This document shows positions 23,148-31,583 of a DNA stretch of 44,882 bases, one piece after another. The stretch's first letter is position 1; each line of letters starts with the position of its first letter. Location of the stretch: positions 1-44,882 of the forward strand of contig JAETOJ010000021.1 of assembly GCA_021768085.1 (NCBI GenBank). Direction: 5' to 3'. Source of the DNA: Bacillota bacterium (lineage in GTDB: Bacteria > Bacillota > Clostridia > Oscillospirales > Oscillospiraceae). The notes below the pieces were generated by a model that worked only from the letters and a program-made list of their open reading frames with translations, was not told where the DNA came from and did no database searches. The translations under genes were made by a program, and so were the position numbers.

Positions 23148-24526
23148 CGCCAGAACAGGGACGGGCCCCGGCGGACAAACCGACCTCGCCCGGTCTTGAC
23201 AACCCGGCCGTCCTCCACCGCCGTCTCCCCGGACAACAGGACGGTTTCTACCCGGCCCCTGGTCTCCATGCCCTCATAGGGGGTATAGTCCACCGTCTGG
23301 TGTTGATCAGCGGCGGTAATGTGGCCCGTATACTCTGTGTCCAGTATTACAATGTCGGCGTCGCTGCCCACGGCCAGCGACCCCTTCCGGGGGTACATCC
23401 CAAAGAGCTTGGCGGGCTGCTCTGACAGCAGCTTCATCATCTGGTGGGCAGATATCCGCCCCGCCGCCACTCCGGCAGTATACATGAGAATGGGCCGATG
23501 CTCCACCCCCGGGATACCGTTGGGGATTTTGGAAAAATCCTCCCGACCCAACTCCTTCCCCCCTTTGAAGTGGAAGGAGCAGTGATCGGTGCCGATGGTG
23601 TCCAGCTCCCCGGCCCGCAGCCCCGCCCACAGGGCGTCCACATCCTCCCGGCCACGCAGGGGCGGGGAAAGGACAAACTTCGCCCCCTCAAAGCCGGGCA
23701 GGCCATACTTGCCGTCGTCCAGCAGCAGGTACTGGGGGCAAGTCTCCACATACGCCGCCTGCCCCCGCCCCCGGGCCATGCGCACCAACTCCAGCCCCCG
23801 GTGTGTGGACAGGTGGACAATGTTCACCGGATACCCCGCCAGCTCTCCAATGGCCAGCCAGCGGCCCACCGCCTCCGCCTCCACCAACCCCGGGCGGGAC
23901 AGGGGATGGGCGGAGGGCCCCAGGTTCCCGGCGGCCCTTTGGGCGGCAATGCCCGCCGCCACCAGATCGCCGTTCTCGCAGTGGCAGCCCACAATGCCGC
24001 CCCGCTCCCCCACGGCCCGAACCACCTCCAGCGCCGTGCCGTCGGACACCCGCAGGTTGTCATAGGCAAAATAGATCTTGTAGGAGGTGATCCCCGCCCG
24101 CTCCATGTCTGCCAGCTCCGCCCGGAGGCTGGGATCCCAGTCCTTAATGGTCATGTGGAAGCCGTAGTGGCAGGAGGCGACGCCATCGGCCCGGCTGTGC
24201 CAGGCGTCCAAGGCGGAGGCAAGGGAGGCTCCCCGCTCCGGCTCCGCGAAGTCCAGCACGGTGGTGGTGCCCCCGGCCAGGGCGGCCAGGGTGCCGGAGG
24301 CCCAGCCGTCCGCCGTCTCGTTGGGCTTTCCCTTGTTCATCTCCAGGTGAGTGTGGGTGTCGATGAAGCCGGGGAACACCAGCTTGCCGGAGGCATCGAT
24401 CACCTGACAGCTCCCAGCGGAGAGGCCGGGGCCGATCTGGGCAATTTTGTCCCCCTCCACCCGGAGGTCGGCCCGGACGGGCCCCTCGGGGCAGATCAGG
24501 GTGCCGTTTTGGATCAGGATAGACAT
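23144..24526 (-). CDS. hyuA: dihydropyrimidinase/hydantoinase-family amidohydrolase
   Basis: This 460-residue cyclic amidase has all metal ligands: HTH at 58-60, the carboxylated Lys150 in SYKIYFAY, His182 (CHCEN), His238 (VHLS) and Asp314 (GTDHCSF). It opens cyclic ureides such as hydantoins or dihydropyrimidines. E. coli YgeZ, in the equivalent island, is the closest contextual match, and such enzymes are implicated in opening the ring of reduced urate-derived intermediates. AGGAGG lies 8 nt before the ATG. It follows carbamate kinase after a 76-nt gap with a hairpin and is coupled to mocA. Confidence 0.9.
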   Translation of the reverse strand: MSILIQNGTLICPEGPVRADLRVEGDKIAQIGPGLSAGSCQVIDASGKLVFPGFIDTHTHLEMNKGKPNETADGWASGTLAALAGGTTTVLDFAEPERGASLASALDAWHSRADGVASCHYGFHMTIKDWDPSLRAELADMERAGITSYKIYFAYDNLRVSDGTALEVVRAVGERGGIVGCHCENGDLVAAGIAAQRAAGNLGPSAHPLSRPGLVEAEAVGRWLAIGELAGYPVNIVHLSTHRGLELVRMARGRGQAAYVETCPQYLLLDDGKYGLPGFEGAKFVLSPPLRGREDVDALWAGLRAGELDTIGTDHCSFHFKGGKELGREDFSKIPNGIPGVEHRPILMYTAGVAAGRISAHQMMKLLSEQPAKLFGMYPRKGSLAVGSDADIVILDTEYTGHITAADQHQTVDYTPYEGMETRGRVETVLLSGETAVEDGRVVKTGRGRFVRRGPSLFWR

Positions 24527-24566
24527 AAAAGCACCTCCTAAGCGTTGTTGTAAAAAACCGCAATGA

Positions 24567-24594
24567 CCCTGCGGGGCAAGGATGCCCCGCAGGG
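24567..24594. repeat. GC-rich intergenic hairpin between arcC and hyuA
   Basis: Perfect 11-bp arms (CCCTGCGGGGC and complement) surround a 6-nt loop. There is no long T-tract next to it on the minus strand, so readthrough to hyuA is expected. Confidence 0.65.
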
Positions 24595-24602
24595 TGCGCT
24601 GC

Positions 24603-25544
24603 TTACTGCCGGATGACCGTACCTGTCTTGCCCGCCACGCCGTCCCGGGCCTTTTCCAGCAGGGTGATCAGGGCGGATCGGCCGGGGGCGGATCGGGCAA
24701 ACTCCACCGCCGCCTGCACCTTGGGCAGCATGGAGCCGGGGGCGAAGTGGCCCTCCGCCATGTACCCCTCCGCCTCCTCCGGCGTGAGGGCGTCCAGCCA
24801 CTTCTGGTTGGGCTTGCCAAAGTTCACCGCCGCCTTCTCCACGGCGGTGAGGATGATAAGGGTGTCGGCGTTGAGCTGCTGAGCCAGCACACAGGAGGCG
24901 AAGTCCTTGTCAATGACCGCCGCCGCGCCCTTGAGATGGTGTCCCTCGGTCTTGAACACGGGGATGCCGCCGCCCCCGCAGGCCACCACCACCAGCCCGC
25001 TGTCCACCATGCCCCGGATGGAGTCGATCTCCACGATGCCCTGGGGCCGGGGAGAGGCCACCACCTGCCGCCAGCCGCGGCCCGCGTCCTCCGCCACCTG
25101 GCAGCCCTGCTTGGCGGCGAGCTGCTCTGCCTCCTCCCGGGTCATAAAGGCCCCGATGGGCTTGGTGGGGTTGGCAAAGGCCGGATCGGCGGGATCCACC
25201 TCCACCTGGGTCAGAACGGTGGCCACCCCCTTCTCAATGCCCCGATCCAGCAGCTCCTCCCGAAGGGCGTTCTGCAGGTCGTAGCCGATGTAGCCCTGGC
25301 TCATGGCCACGCACACCGACAGGGGGCAGGGCACGTATTTCTCCGGATCGGAGCGGGTGAGCATGGCCATGGCGTTCTGGATCATGCCCACCTGGGGGCC
25401 GTTGCCGTGGGACAGGATCACCTGGTGTCCGTCCTCAATCAGATCGGCGATGGCCCGGGCCGTCTGCTTGACGGCCATCATCTGCTCCGGCAGATTCTTG
25501 CCCAGGGCGTTGCCGCCCAGGGCGATGACAATGCGCTTTCCCAT
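24603..25544 (-). CDS. arcC: carbamate kinase
   Basis: This 313-residue amino-acid-kinase-fold enzyme has ALGGNALGK at 8-16 for phosphate binding, SHGNGPQVG near 45-53, a VACGGGGIPV loop near 207-216, and DKDFASCVLA with the adenine-site aspartates near 228-237. It makes ATP from carbamoyl phosphate and ADP. In this operon the carbamoyl phosphate should come from YgeW phosphorolysis, making this the energy-conserving step of purine degradation. E. coli YqeA is the contextual equivalent. GGAGG lies 10 nt before the ATG. Confidence 0.95.
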   Translation of the reverse strand: MGKRIVIALGGNALGKNLPEQMMAVKQTARAIADLIEDGHQVILSHGNGPQVGMIQNAMAMLTRSDPEKYVPCPLSVCVAMSQGYIGYDLQNALREELLDRGIEKGVATVLTQVEVDPADPAFANPTKPIGAFMTREEAEQLAAKQGCQVAEDAGRGWRQVVASPRPQGIVEIDSIRGMVDSGLVVVACGGGGIPVFKTEGHHLKGAAAVIDKDFASCVLAQQLNADTLIILTAVEKAAVNFGKPNQKWLDALTPEEAEGYMAEGHFAPGSMLPKVQAAVEFARSAPGRSALITLLEKARDGVAGKTGTVIRQ

Positions 25545-25576
25545 TTATCTTACCTCCAAATAATCCAAAATACAAG

Positions 25577-25604
25577 ACAGGCCCGCCCGGAAGGGCGGGC
25601 CTGT
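25577..25604. repeat. GC-rich intergenic hairpin between ygeW and arcC
   Basis: Perfect 12-bp arms (ACAGGCCCGCCC and complement) surround a GGAA tetraloop, starting 12 nt after the ygeW stop on the minus strand. No T-tract follows. Confidence 0.65.
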
Positions 25605-25615
25605 GAAAACGCGGC

Positions 25616-26815
25616 TTATTTCTGGAACCAGCGGGCCGCGCCCCGCTCCTCCAGGGCCTTCAGGGTGGCCTGGGGATCCTTCACCTTGGCCAGGAAGATC
25701 ATGGCGGCGATGATGTAGGGCTTGAAGCTGGCCTCCTTATACAGGGGGGTGCGATAGCGGTCGAACACGCTGGCCTCCACCTCGCCGTCCACACAGGACA
25801 CGTCGTTGATGTCGGCGGGCAGGCAGTGCAGGTACAGGGCCTTGCCGTCCCGGGTGGTCTTCATCAGCTCCTCGGTGCAGCACCAGTCCTTGTGCTGGGC
25901 GTTCTGGGCCAGCAGCTCCTTCTCCAGGGCCTTGATGCCGTCGCTGTCGCCCTTGGCGTACAGGTCGGTGCGCTTCTCCATGGCGGCGAAGGGGGCCCAG
26001 CTCTTGGGGTAGACGATGTCGGCGTCTTTAAACGCCTCGGCCATGGAGTGGGTCTTGGTGAAGGTGCCGCCGGTGGCTGCGGCGTTCTTCTTGGCCACCT
26101 CCTCCACCTCGGGCATAACCTCGTAGCCCTCGGGGTGGGCCAGCACCACGTCCATGCCGAACCGGGTCATGAGGCCGATGACGCCCTGAGGGACGGACAG
26201 GGGCTTGCCGTAGCTGGGGGAGTATGCCCAGGTCATGGCGATCTTCTTGCCCTTGAGATTCTCCACGCCGCCGAACTCGTGGATGATGTGGAGCATATCC
26301 GCCATGCACTGGGTGGGGTGGTCAATGTCGCACTGGAGGTTTACCAGGGTGGGCTTCTGCTCCAGCACGCCGTCCTTGTGGCCCTGGGTGACGGCCTCCA
26401 CCACTTCCTTCTGGTAGGTGTGGCCCTTGCCGATATACATATCGTCCCGGATGCCGATGACGTCCGCCATGAAAGAGATCATGTTGGCGGTCTCCCGGAC
26501 GGTCTCGCCGTGGGCAATCTGACTCTTGCCCTCGTCCAGATCCTGCACCTCCAGCCCCAGCAGGTTGCAGGCGGAGGCGAAGGAGAACCGGGTGCGGGTG
26601 GAGTTGTCCCGGAACAGGGAGATACCCAGGCCGGACTCGAAGATCTTGGTGGAGATGTTGTGCTCCCGCATATAGCGCAGGGCGTCAGCCACGGTGAACA
26701 CAGCCTCGATCTCGTCGTCGGTCTTGTCCCAGGTGAGGAAGAAGTCGCCCTCGTACATCTCCTTGAAGTTGAGGGAGTTCAGTTTGTCGATGTAGCTTTG
26801 CAGTTTAGCGTCCAT
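25616..26815 (-). CDS. ygeW: YgeW-type knotted carbamoyltransferase
   Basis: This 399-residue aspartate/ornithine-carbamoyltransferase relative has the STRTR carbamoyl-phosphate motif at 72-76, CDIDHPTQ at 162-169 (HPTQ loop) and HCLPAD at 330-335. These are hallmarks of the knotted branch that includes E. coli YgeW. Working in reverse it would phosphorolyse a ureido compound to carbamoyl phosphate for the carbamate kinase encoded next. Start 26815 is favoured because AAGGAG lies 8 nt upstream; the longer frame runs into the ygeY 3' end. The physiological ureido substrate is inferred, not shown. Confidence 0.93.
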   Translation of the reverse strand: MDAKLQSYIDKLNSLNFKEMYEGDFFLTWDKTDDEIEAVFTVADALRYMREHNISTKIFESGLGISLFRDNSTRTRFSFASACNLLGLEVQDLDEGKSQIAHGETVRETANMISFMADVIGIRDDMYIGKGHTYQKEVVEAVTQGHKDGVLEQKPTLVNLQCDIDHPTQCMADMLHIIHEFGGVENLKGKKIAMTWAYSPSYGKPLSVPQGVIGLMTRFGMDVVLAHPEGYEVMPEVEEVAKKNAAATGGTFTKTHSMAEAFKDADIVYPKSWAPFAAMEKRTDLYAKGDSDGIKALEKELLAQNAQHKDWCCTEELMKTTRDGKALYLHCLPADINDVSCVDGEVEASVFDRYRTPLYKEASFKPYIIAAMIFLAKVKDPQATLKALEERGAARWFQK

Positions 26816-26852
26816 ATTGATATTCTCCTTTTCAAATTGATGTATGTAGGGC

Positions 26853-28262
26853 TTACTGGATGTCATTATCGGTCTTGCCCGCCCGGAACTGGGTCACGTC
26901 GGCGGTCTTGTTCTCCTCCTTGTAGAGGCCAGGGACGGCGGCGTACAGCGCGGCGCAGCGCACCAGGTCGTCCTTCCAGGTGATCTCGTTGGGGGCATGA
27001 GCCTGGCTCTCTGCGCCGGGGCCAAAGCCCACGCAGGGGATGCCATACCGACCTTGGATGGCCACACCGTTGGTGGAGAAGGTCCACTTGTCCGTCAGCG
27101 GGCGCTGGCGCAAGTGCATGGCGTCCCGGGCGGGGTCGGCGTCGCTGTGGCCCAGGCGCTCGGCCCCGAACAGGGCGTGGTGGGCGTCCACCAGGGCCTG
27201 GACGTGGGCGGCGGACTCCTTGTTGATCCAGGTGGGGAAGTATGCCTCGGTCTCGTAGACGGTGCCCGTCCAGGCGGGCCGGTCGTACATATACATGGAC
27301 ACCTTCACGTCGTCGCCGTACTTCTTCACGGCGGGCAGATCCCGGATCTCCTGGAGGCAGGAATCCCAGGTCTCCCCGGCGGTCATGCGGCGGTCGATGG
27401 AGATGGAGCAGGAGTCGGCCACGGCACAGCGGCTGGGGGAGGTGTAGAAGATCTGGCTGGTGGTGCAGGTACCCCGGCCCAGGAACCGGGCGTCCTCGTA
27501 GTGCTCGGGGTTGAACTTGGGATCCAGCATCTTCACCAGACCCTTGACGGCCACGGTATCGTCGGCGGGGTTCTCGTTCAGCGCCCGCACGTCCTGGAGG
27601 ATGTCCGCCATCTTGTAAATGGCGTTGTCCCCCCGCTCGGGGGCGGAGCCGTGGCAGCTGACTCCCTTTACGTCCACCCGGATCTCCATGCGGCCCCGGT
27701 GGCCCCGGTAGATGCCGCCGTCGGTGGGCTCGGTGGAGATGACGAATTCCACCTGCTCCTTTTTCATGCCCTTTTCCGGGAAGAACTTGTTGACGATGTA
27801 CTGCCAGCACATGCCGTCGCAGTCCTCCTCCTGGACGGAGCCCACCACCATGATCCTGTACCCGGCGGGGATGAGGCCCAGATCCTTCATGATCTTGGCG
27901 CCGTACACGGCGGAGGCCATGCCGCCCTCCTGGTCGGAGCCGCCCCGGCCGTAGATGATGGCGTCGTCCTCCCAGCCTTCATAGGGGTCGGCCGTCCAGT
28001 TGTCCCGGTTGCCGACGCCCACGGTGTCGATGTGGGAATCGATGGCGATGATCTTGTCGCCCTGGCCCATCCAGCCGATGACGTTGCCCAGGCCGTCCAC
28101 TTCCACCTCGTCGAAGTTCAGCTTCTCCATCTCGGCCTTGATGCAGGCGACAACCTCTTTTTCCTCGCAGCTCTCGCTGGGGTGGGAGATCATGGCGCGC
28201 AGAAAGGCGCTCAAGTCCTTGCGGTAGCCCTCGGCGGCAGACAGAATCTTTTCCTTATCCAT
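26853..28262 (-). CDS. ygeY: YgeY-family M20 metallohydrolase
   Basis: This 469-residue M20-type zinc hydrolase has DSHIDTVG with His77 and catalytic Asp79, [10 protein letters not shown] with Asp110, QEED with the catalytic Glu145 and metal Glu146, and STEPTD with Glu178. The central dimerisation lid carries [14 protein letters not shown]. Relatives remove acyl or carbamoyl groups from amino acids (deacetylases, carbamoylases). In this island it likely hydrolyses a ureido/amide intermediate to 2,3-diaminopropionate. GGAGG lies 8 nt before the ATG. It follows dpaL after a 108-nt gap with a hairpin. Confidence 0.92.
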   Translation of the reverse strand: MDKEKILSAAEGYRKDLSAFLRAMISHPSESCEEKEVVACIKAEMEKLNFDEVEVDGLGNVIGWMGQGDKIIAIDSHIDTVGVGNRDNWTADPYEGWEDDAIIYGRGGSDQEGGMASAVYGAKIMKDLGLIPAGYRIMVVGSVQEEDCDGMCWQYIVNKFFPEKGMKKEQVEFVISTEPTDGGIYRGHRGRMEIRVDVKGVSCHGSAPERGDNAIYKMADILQDVRALNENPADDTVAVKGLVKMLDPKFNPEHYEDARFLGRGTCTTSQIFYTSPSRCAVADSCSISIDRRMTAGETWDSCLQEIRDLPAVKKYGDDVKVSMYMYDRPAWTGTVYETEAYFPTWINKESAAHVQALVDAHHALFGAERLGHSDADPARDAMHLRQRPLTDKWTFSTNGVAIQGRYGIPCVGFGPGAESQAHAPNEITWKDDLVRCAALYAAVPGLYKEENKTADVTQFRAGKTDNDIQ

Positions 28263-28338
28263 GACGTTGTTCCTCCATATAGTATTGATAATATTGTATC
28301 AAACGGTGGGACACGCCCCACCCCAGATTGCCTTCTCT

Positions 28339-28365
28339 GTTTCCCCGCCCGTAGGGCGGGGAAAC
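28339..28365. repeat. GC-rich intergenic hairpin between dpaL and ygeY
   Basis: Perfect 12-bp arms (GTTTCCCCGCCC and complement) with a 3-nt loop sit 5 nt downstream of the dpaL stop on the minus strand. The next gene is in the same operon and no promoter is obvious, so this likely tunes rather than ends transcription. Confidence 0.65.
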
Positions 28366-28370
28366 TGGTT

Positions 28371-29573
28371 CTATACGGTGGGATAGGCCCCGCCCCAGAC
28401 GATCTCCCGGTATTTGTCCGGGTCGGTGTCCCCCTCGGTGGAGAACATGAGCACCTGGCTGTTTTGATCCAGCTCCAGGGCCTCCCGCAGCTCCCTGTAG
28501 GCGTCGTCCTCCATCAGGGTGGAGATGACCCCCATGCCCACTGCCCCGGACTCGCCGGAGCACACCGCCGGGTCGCCCTTGACGGGGGCGGCCAGCATCC
28601 GCATCCCCTTGGCGCTCACCCAGTCGGGGCAGGACAGGAAGGCGGTGACATGGTTGCGCAGGATGTCCCAGGAGATGGTGTTGGGCTCGCCGCAGGCCAG
28701 CCCCGCCATGATGGTCTGAAGGTCGCCGCCCACAATCCTGGGCTTACCATCCCCGGCCACGGCCCCCTGGTAGAGGCAGTCGGCGATCTGGGCCTCCATG
28801 ACGATGAATTTAGGCGGGTTGTCAGGATAGCGGTTGGCGAAGTAGCCCACCACCGCCCCCGCCAGGGAACCCACCCCGGCCTGGACGAACACGTGGGTGG
28901 GCCGCTGGCCCAGCTGCTCTGCCGCCTCTCCGGCCATGGTGCCGTAGCCCTGCATGATCCAGGCGGGGATCTCCTCGTAGCCCTCCCAGGCGGTGTCCTG
29001 CACCACCACGCCGTGTTCGGTCTGGGCGGCCTCGGCGGCGGCCATGCGCACGCAGTCGTCGTAGTTGACCTCCTCGATGGTGACCTGGGCGCCCTCTTTG
29101 GCGATGTTGTCAAAGCGGGACTTGGCGCTGCCCTTGGGCATATGGACGACGGCTTTCTGGCCCAGCTTGTTGGCCGCCCAGGCTACCCCCCGGCCGTGGT
29201 TGCCGTCGGTGGCGGTGAAGAAGGTGGCCTGGCCGAACTCCTCCTTCAGCTTGCCGCCGGTGAGGTACTGGTAATCCACCTGGGACACGTCTCGGCCCAG
29301 CTCCTGGGCGATGTACCGGCCCATGGCGAAGGAGCCGCCCAGCACCTTGAAGGCGTTGAGGCCGAAGCGGTAGCTCTCGTCCTTCACATACAGTCCGCCC
29401 AGCCCCAGGCGGTCTGCCATCCCGTCCAGGCGGGCCAGGGGGGTCTGGTCGTACTGGGGAAAGGAGCGGTGGAACGCCTGGGCCTTGGCCACGTTCTGGG
29501 TGGACATTACCTCCAAATACCGGTCGCCGCTGCCGGGCATCCGGTTCAGAGTCCATTGGATAGGCGGGTTCAT
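28371..29573 (-). CDS. dpaL: 2,3-diaminopropionate ammonia-lyase
   Basis: This 400-residue PLP enzyme of the fold type II family carries the PLP lysine at Lys76 in GLNAFKVLGG, the TATDGNHGRGVAWAA phosphate/substrate loop, and ESGAVGMGV near the end. E. coli DpaL (YgeX) has the same lysine at 77. It turns D- or L-2,3-diaminopropionate into pyruvate and two ammonia via an aminoacrylate. ATG 29573 is chosen because AGGAGG lies 9 nt upstream; a TTG 9 nt earlier is in frame. It is the first gene of the dpaL-mocA operon. Confidence 0.95.
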   Translation of the reverse strand: MNPPIQWTLNRMPGSGDRYLEVMSTQNVAKAQAFHRSFPQYDQTPLARLDGMADRLGLGGLYVKDESYRFGLNAFKVLGGSFAMGRYIAQELGRDVSQVDYQYLTGGKLKEEFGQATFFTATDGNHGRGVAWAANKLGQKAVVHMPKGSAKSRFDNIAKEGAQVTIEEVNYDDCVRMAAAEAAQTEHGVVVQDTAWEGYEEIPAWIMQGYGTMAGEAAEQLGQRPTHVFVQAGVGSLAGAVVGYFANRYPDNPPKFIVMEAQIADCLYQGAVAGDGKPRIVGGDLQTIMAGLACGEPNTISWDILRNHVTAFLSCPDWVSAKGMRMLAAPVKGDPAVCSGESGAVGMGVISTLMEDDAYRELREALELDQNSQVLMFSTEGDTDPDKYREIVWGGAYPTV

Positions 29574-29586
29574 GGCTGACAACCTC

Positions 29587-29601
29587 CTAAATAATATTTA
29601 G
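29587..29601. promoter_or_regulatory. palindrome overlapping the dpaL ribosome binding site
   Basis: CTAAAT/ATTTAG arms with a 3-nt centre end at the AGGAGG of dpaL. It resembles the palindrome at 29664-29678 upstream of the same promoter. It could be an operator or an RNA stem that covers the ribosome binding site. Confidence 0.45.
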
Positions 29602-29628
29602 TGTAACTAACTTTTTATTTGTATCTCC

Positions 29629-29656
29629 ATCATACCACGCCCGCCCCAATTGTCAA
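29629..29656 (-). promoter_or_regulatory. promoter of the dpaL operon
   Basis: A consensus TTGACA (29651-29656), a 16-nt spacer, and TATGAT (29629-29634) lie on the minus strand, 56 nt before the dpaL ATG. Confidence 0.8.
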
Positions 29657-29663
29657 GAGAAAT

Positions 29664-29678
29664 CTAAAAATTTTTTAG
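29664..29678. promoter_or_regulatory. 15-bp perfect palindrome just upstream of the dpaL promoter
   Basis: CTAAAAA and TTTTTAG arms around a single base lie 8 bp upstream of the -35. Position and symmetry suit an activator or repressor site. Confidence 0.45.
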
Positions 29679-29742
29679 CCCATCTGCAAAAACGTCATAT
29701 CCCACAAATTGGCCCCACGATTTTTGCCAAACAGTACAAAAG

Positions 29743-29772
29743 CCGCCCCACGGAAATTCTGCCGTGGGGCGG
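29743..29772 (-). terminator. terminator of the ssnA-xdhD-ABC operon
   Basis: Perfect 11-bp arms (CCGCCCCACGG and complement) with an 8-nt loop are followed by CTTTTGTACTGTTT on the minus strand. It lies 4 nt after the ATPase stop. Confidence 0.82.
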
Positions 29773-29775
29773 TCT

Positions 29776-30570
29776 TTATCCGGTTCCATGATCCGCAGGG
29801 CTCCAGCCCAGCACCAGCGCACCGTCCAGGGTATCCACCCGGAGGGCGGGGCCGTAGAGGGTGCGCAGAGCCTGCCTCAGCGTCTCCTCAAAGCCCGCCC
29901 CGTCCCGGGCCGCGTCCATCAGGATCCGACGGTCGTGGAGGATCAGCACGCGGTCGGCGTAGGCATAGGCCAGCTCGGGGGCGTGGATGGTGAGCAGGCA
30001 GTCCGCCCGCCGCTGGTGGACATATTCCCGCAGGCTGCCCAGAAAGCCATGCTGCCTGGAAAGGTCAAGGGAGGAAACCGGCTCGTCCAGCAGCAGGCAG
30101 CCGGCGTCCTGTAGCATGGCCCGGGCCAGATAGGCCATCCGCTGCTCCCCGCCGCTGAGCTTATCCATGGGCCGCCCGATGAGGTGGCCGCAGTCCAGCT
30201 CGCGCAGCAGCTCCTCCGCCCGGCGCAGCGCCCCCTTTCCCGGCTGGGAGAAGGCGCCCAGATAGGCGGTGGCCCCCATGGACACAAAATCCTCCGCCGT
30301 ATAGCGGAACCCCCCATCGTACCGCTGGGGGACGTAGGCCAGCTTTTTGGCCCGTTCCGCCGGGGACAGCTTATCCAGGGGCTGGCCGTCCCCCGTCAGC
30401 GTCCCGCCCTGCCGGGGAAGGAAGCCTAAGATGGCCTTCAGCAGGGTGGTCTTGCCCGCCCCGTTGAGGCCCAGCACCGCCGTCACCTGGCCGGGGGCCA
30501 GGGCGAAGGACACCCCGTCCAGCACCAGCCGCCCGCCCCGGTACACCGTCAGGTTTTCCACGCTCAGCAC
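29776..30570 (-). CDS. FepC/BtuD-type ABC transporter ATP-binding protein
   Basis: This 264-residue ATPase has Walker A GLNGAGKTT at 34-42, signature LSGGEQ at 138-143 and Walker B LLLDEP at 159-164. The order and spacing are those of siderophore, haem, cobalamin and molybdate importers. The likely start is GTG 30570, which overlaps the permease stop by 7 nt (GTGCTGA) and has a G-rich ribosome site; the longer frame would run deep into the permease gene. It forms an importer with the two preceding products and ends the operon. Confidence 0.92.
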   Translation of the reverse strand: MLSVENLTVYRGGRLVLDGVSFALAPGQVTAVLGLNGAGKTTLLKAILGFLPRQGGTLTGDGQPLDKLSPAERAKKLAYVPQRYDGGFRYTAEDFVSMGATAYLGAFSQPGKGALRRAEELLRELDCGHLIGRPMDKLSGGEQRMAYLARAMLQDAGCLLLDEPVSSLDLSRQHGFLGSLREYVHQRRADCLLTIHAPELAYAYADRVLILHDRRILMDAARDGAGFEETLRQALRTLYGPALRVDTLDGALVLGWSPADHGTG

Positions 30571-31556
30571 GGGCGCTCCCCCCCTTTCCGGTGGATCAGG
30601 AACGCCGCCAGGAACGCCGCCCCGATGAGGGAAGTGAGGATACTGATGGGAATCTCGGAAGGCAACAGGCTCCGGGCCAGGGTGTCCGCCAGCAGCAGCA
30701 GCGCCGCCCCGCACAGGATGGACTGGAAGAAGTTGGCCTCAAAGTCGTCCCCCGCCACCGTCCGCACCAGATGGGGCACAATCAGCCCCACCCAGGACAC
30801 GATGCCGCTCACCGACACGCTGGCCGCCGTCAGCACCGTGGCGCAGGCCACACAGGCCAACCGCGCCGGCCCCACCGCCACCCCCAGGGACGCCGCCTCC
30901 TCGTCCCCCAGGGTGAGCACCTTCAGGCGGTAACGCAGGAGAACCAGCACCGCCCCGGCGATGAGGATCAGCGGCGCGGCGCTCCGGAACTTTTCCCAGC
31001 TGGCCAGGTGGAAGCTGCCCATGAGCCAGTAGTCGATGACCGCCAGCTCCTGGGTGGGATCCGCCATGTATTTCAGCGCCATGATGGCGGCGTTGGCCAG
31101 CGCCCCTAAAATGATGCCCGAGATGATCAGGTTGAAATAGCGGTTCCCGCCGATGGCCCGGGCCAGCAGCAGGGACAGGGCCACCGTCAGCAGCCCGCCC
31201 GCAAAGGAAAAGAGCTGGAGCGCCCCCAGGGACTCGCCCCAAAACAGGATGGCGCAGATGGCCCCCACGGAGGCCCCGCCGCTCACCCCCAGAAGGTCGG
31301 GGGACACCAGAGGGTTGCGGAACAGGCCCTGGTACACAAATCCCGCCAGGGACAGCGCCGCCCCGCACAGCGCCGTGAGGCAGGTGCGGGCCACCCGGAT
31401 GTTCCAAAATACGGTCTCTTTCATGGTTCCCACCGCCTGGCCGGACAGGATCTCCCACAGGTCGGCGGGGCCCAGCGCGTACCGCCCGCTCAGGCAGGAA
31501 AAAAGAAAGGAGGCCGCCAGCAGGAACAGCAGTCCGAACCACGCGCGCTTTTTCAC
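30564..31556 (-). CDS. FecCD/BtuC-type ABC transporter permease
   Basis: This 330-residue membrane protein has about nine or ten transmembrane segments. It shows FecCD family marks: RVARTCLTALCGAALSLAG near the first loop, GLFRNPLVSPDLLGVSGGAS near 76-95, GxxxxxGALANA, VSGIVSWVGLIVPHLVR near 256-272, and a final SEIPISILTSLIGAAFLAAFL helix. It starts at GTG 31556 with AAAGGGGG 9 nt upstream, 27 nt after the binding-protein gene. The ligand could be iron chelate, haem, cobalamin or an oxyanion such as molybdate; context favours molybdate/tungstate. Confidence 0.92.
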   Translation of the reverse strand: MKKRAWFGLLFLLAASFLFSCLSGRYALGPADLWEILSGQAVGTMKETVFWNIRVARTCLTALCGAALSLAGFVYQGLFRNPLVSPDLLGVSGGASVGAICAILFWGESLGALQLFSFAGGLLTVALSLLLARAIGGNRYFNLIISGIILGALANAAIMALKYMADPTQELAVIDYWLMGSFHLASWEKFRSAAPLILIAGAVLVLLRYRLKVLTLGDEEAASLGVAVGPARLACVACATVLTAASVSVSGIVSWVGLIVPHLVRTVAGDDFEANFFQSILCGAALLLLADTLARSLLPSEIPISILTSLIGAAFLAAFLIHRKGGERPC

Positions 31557-31583
31557 TGCTGGCGACCCCCTTTACTCTGTGTG

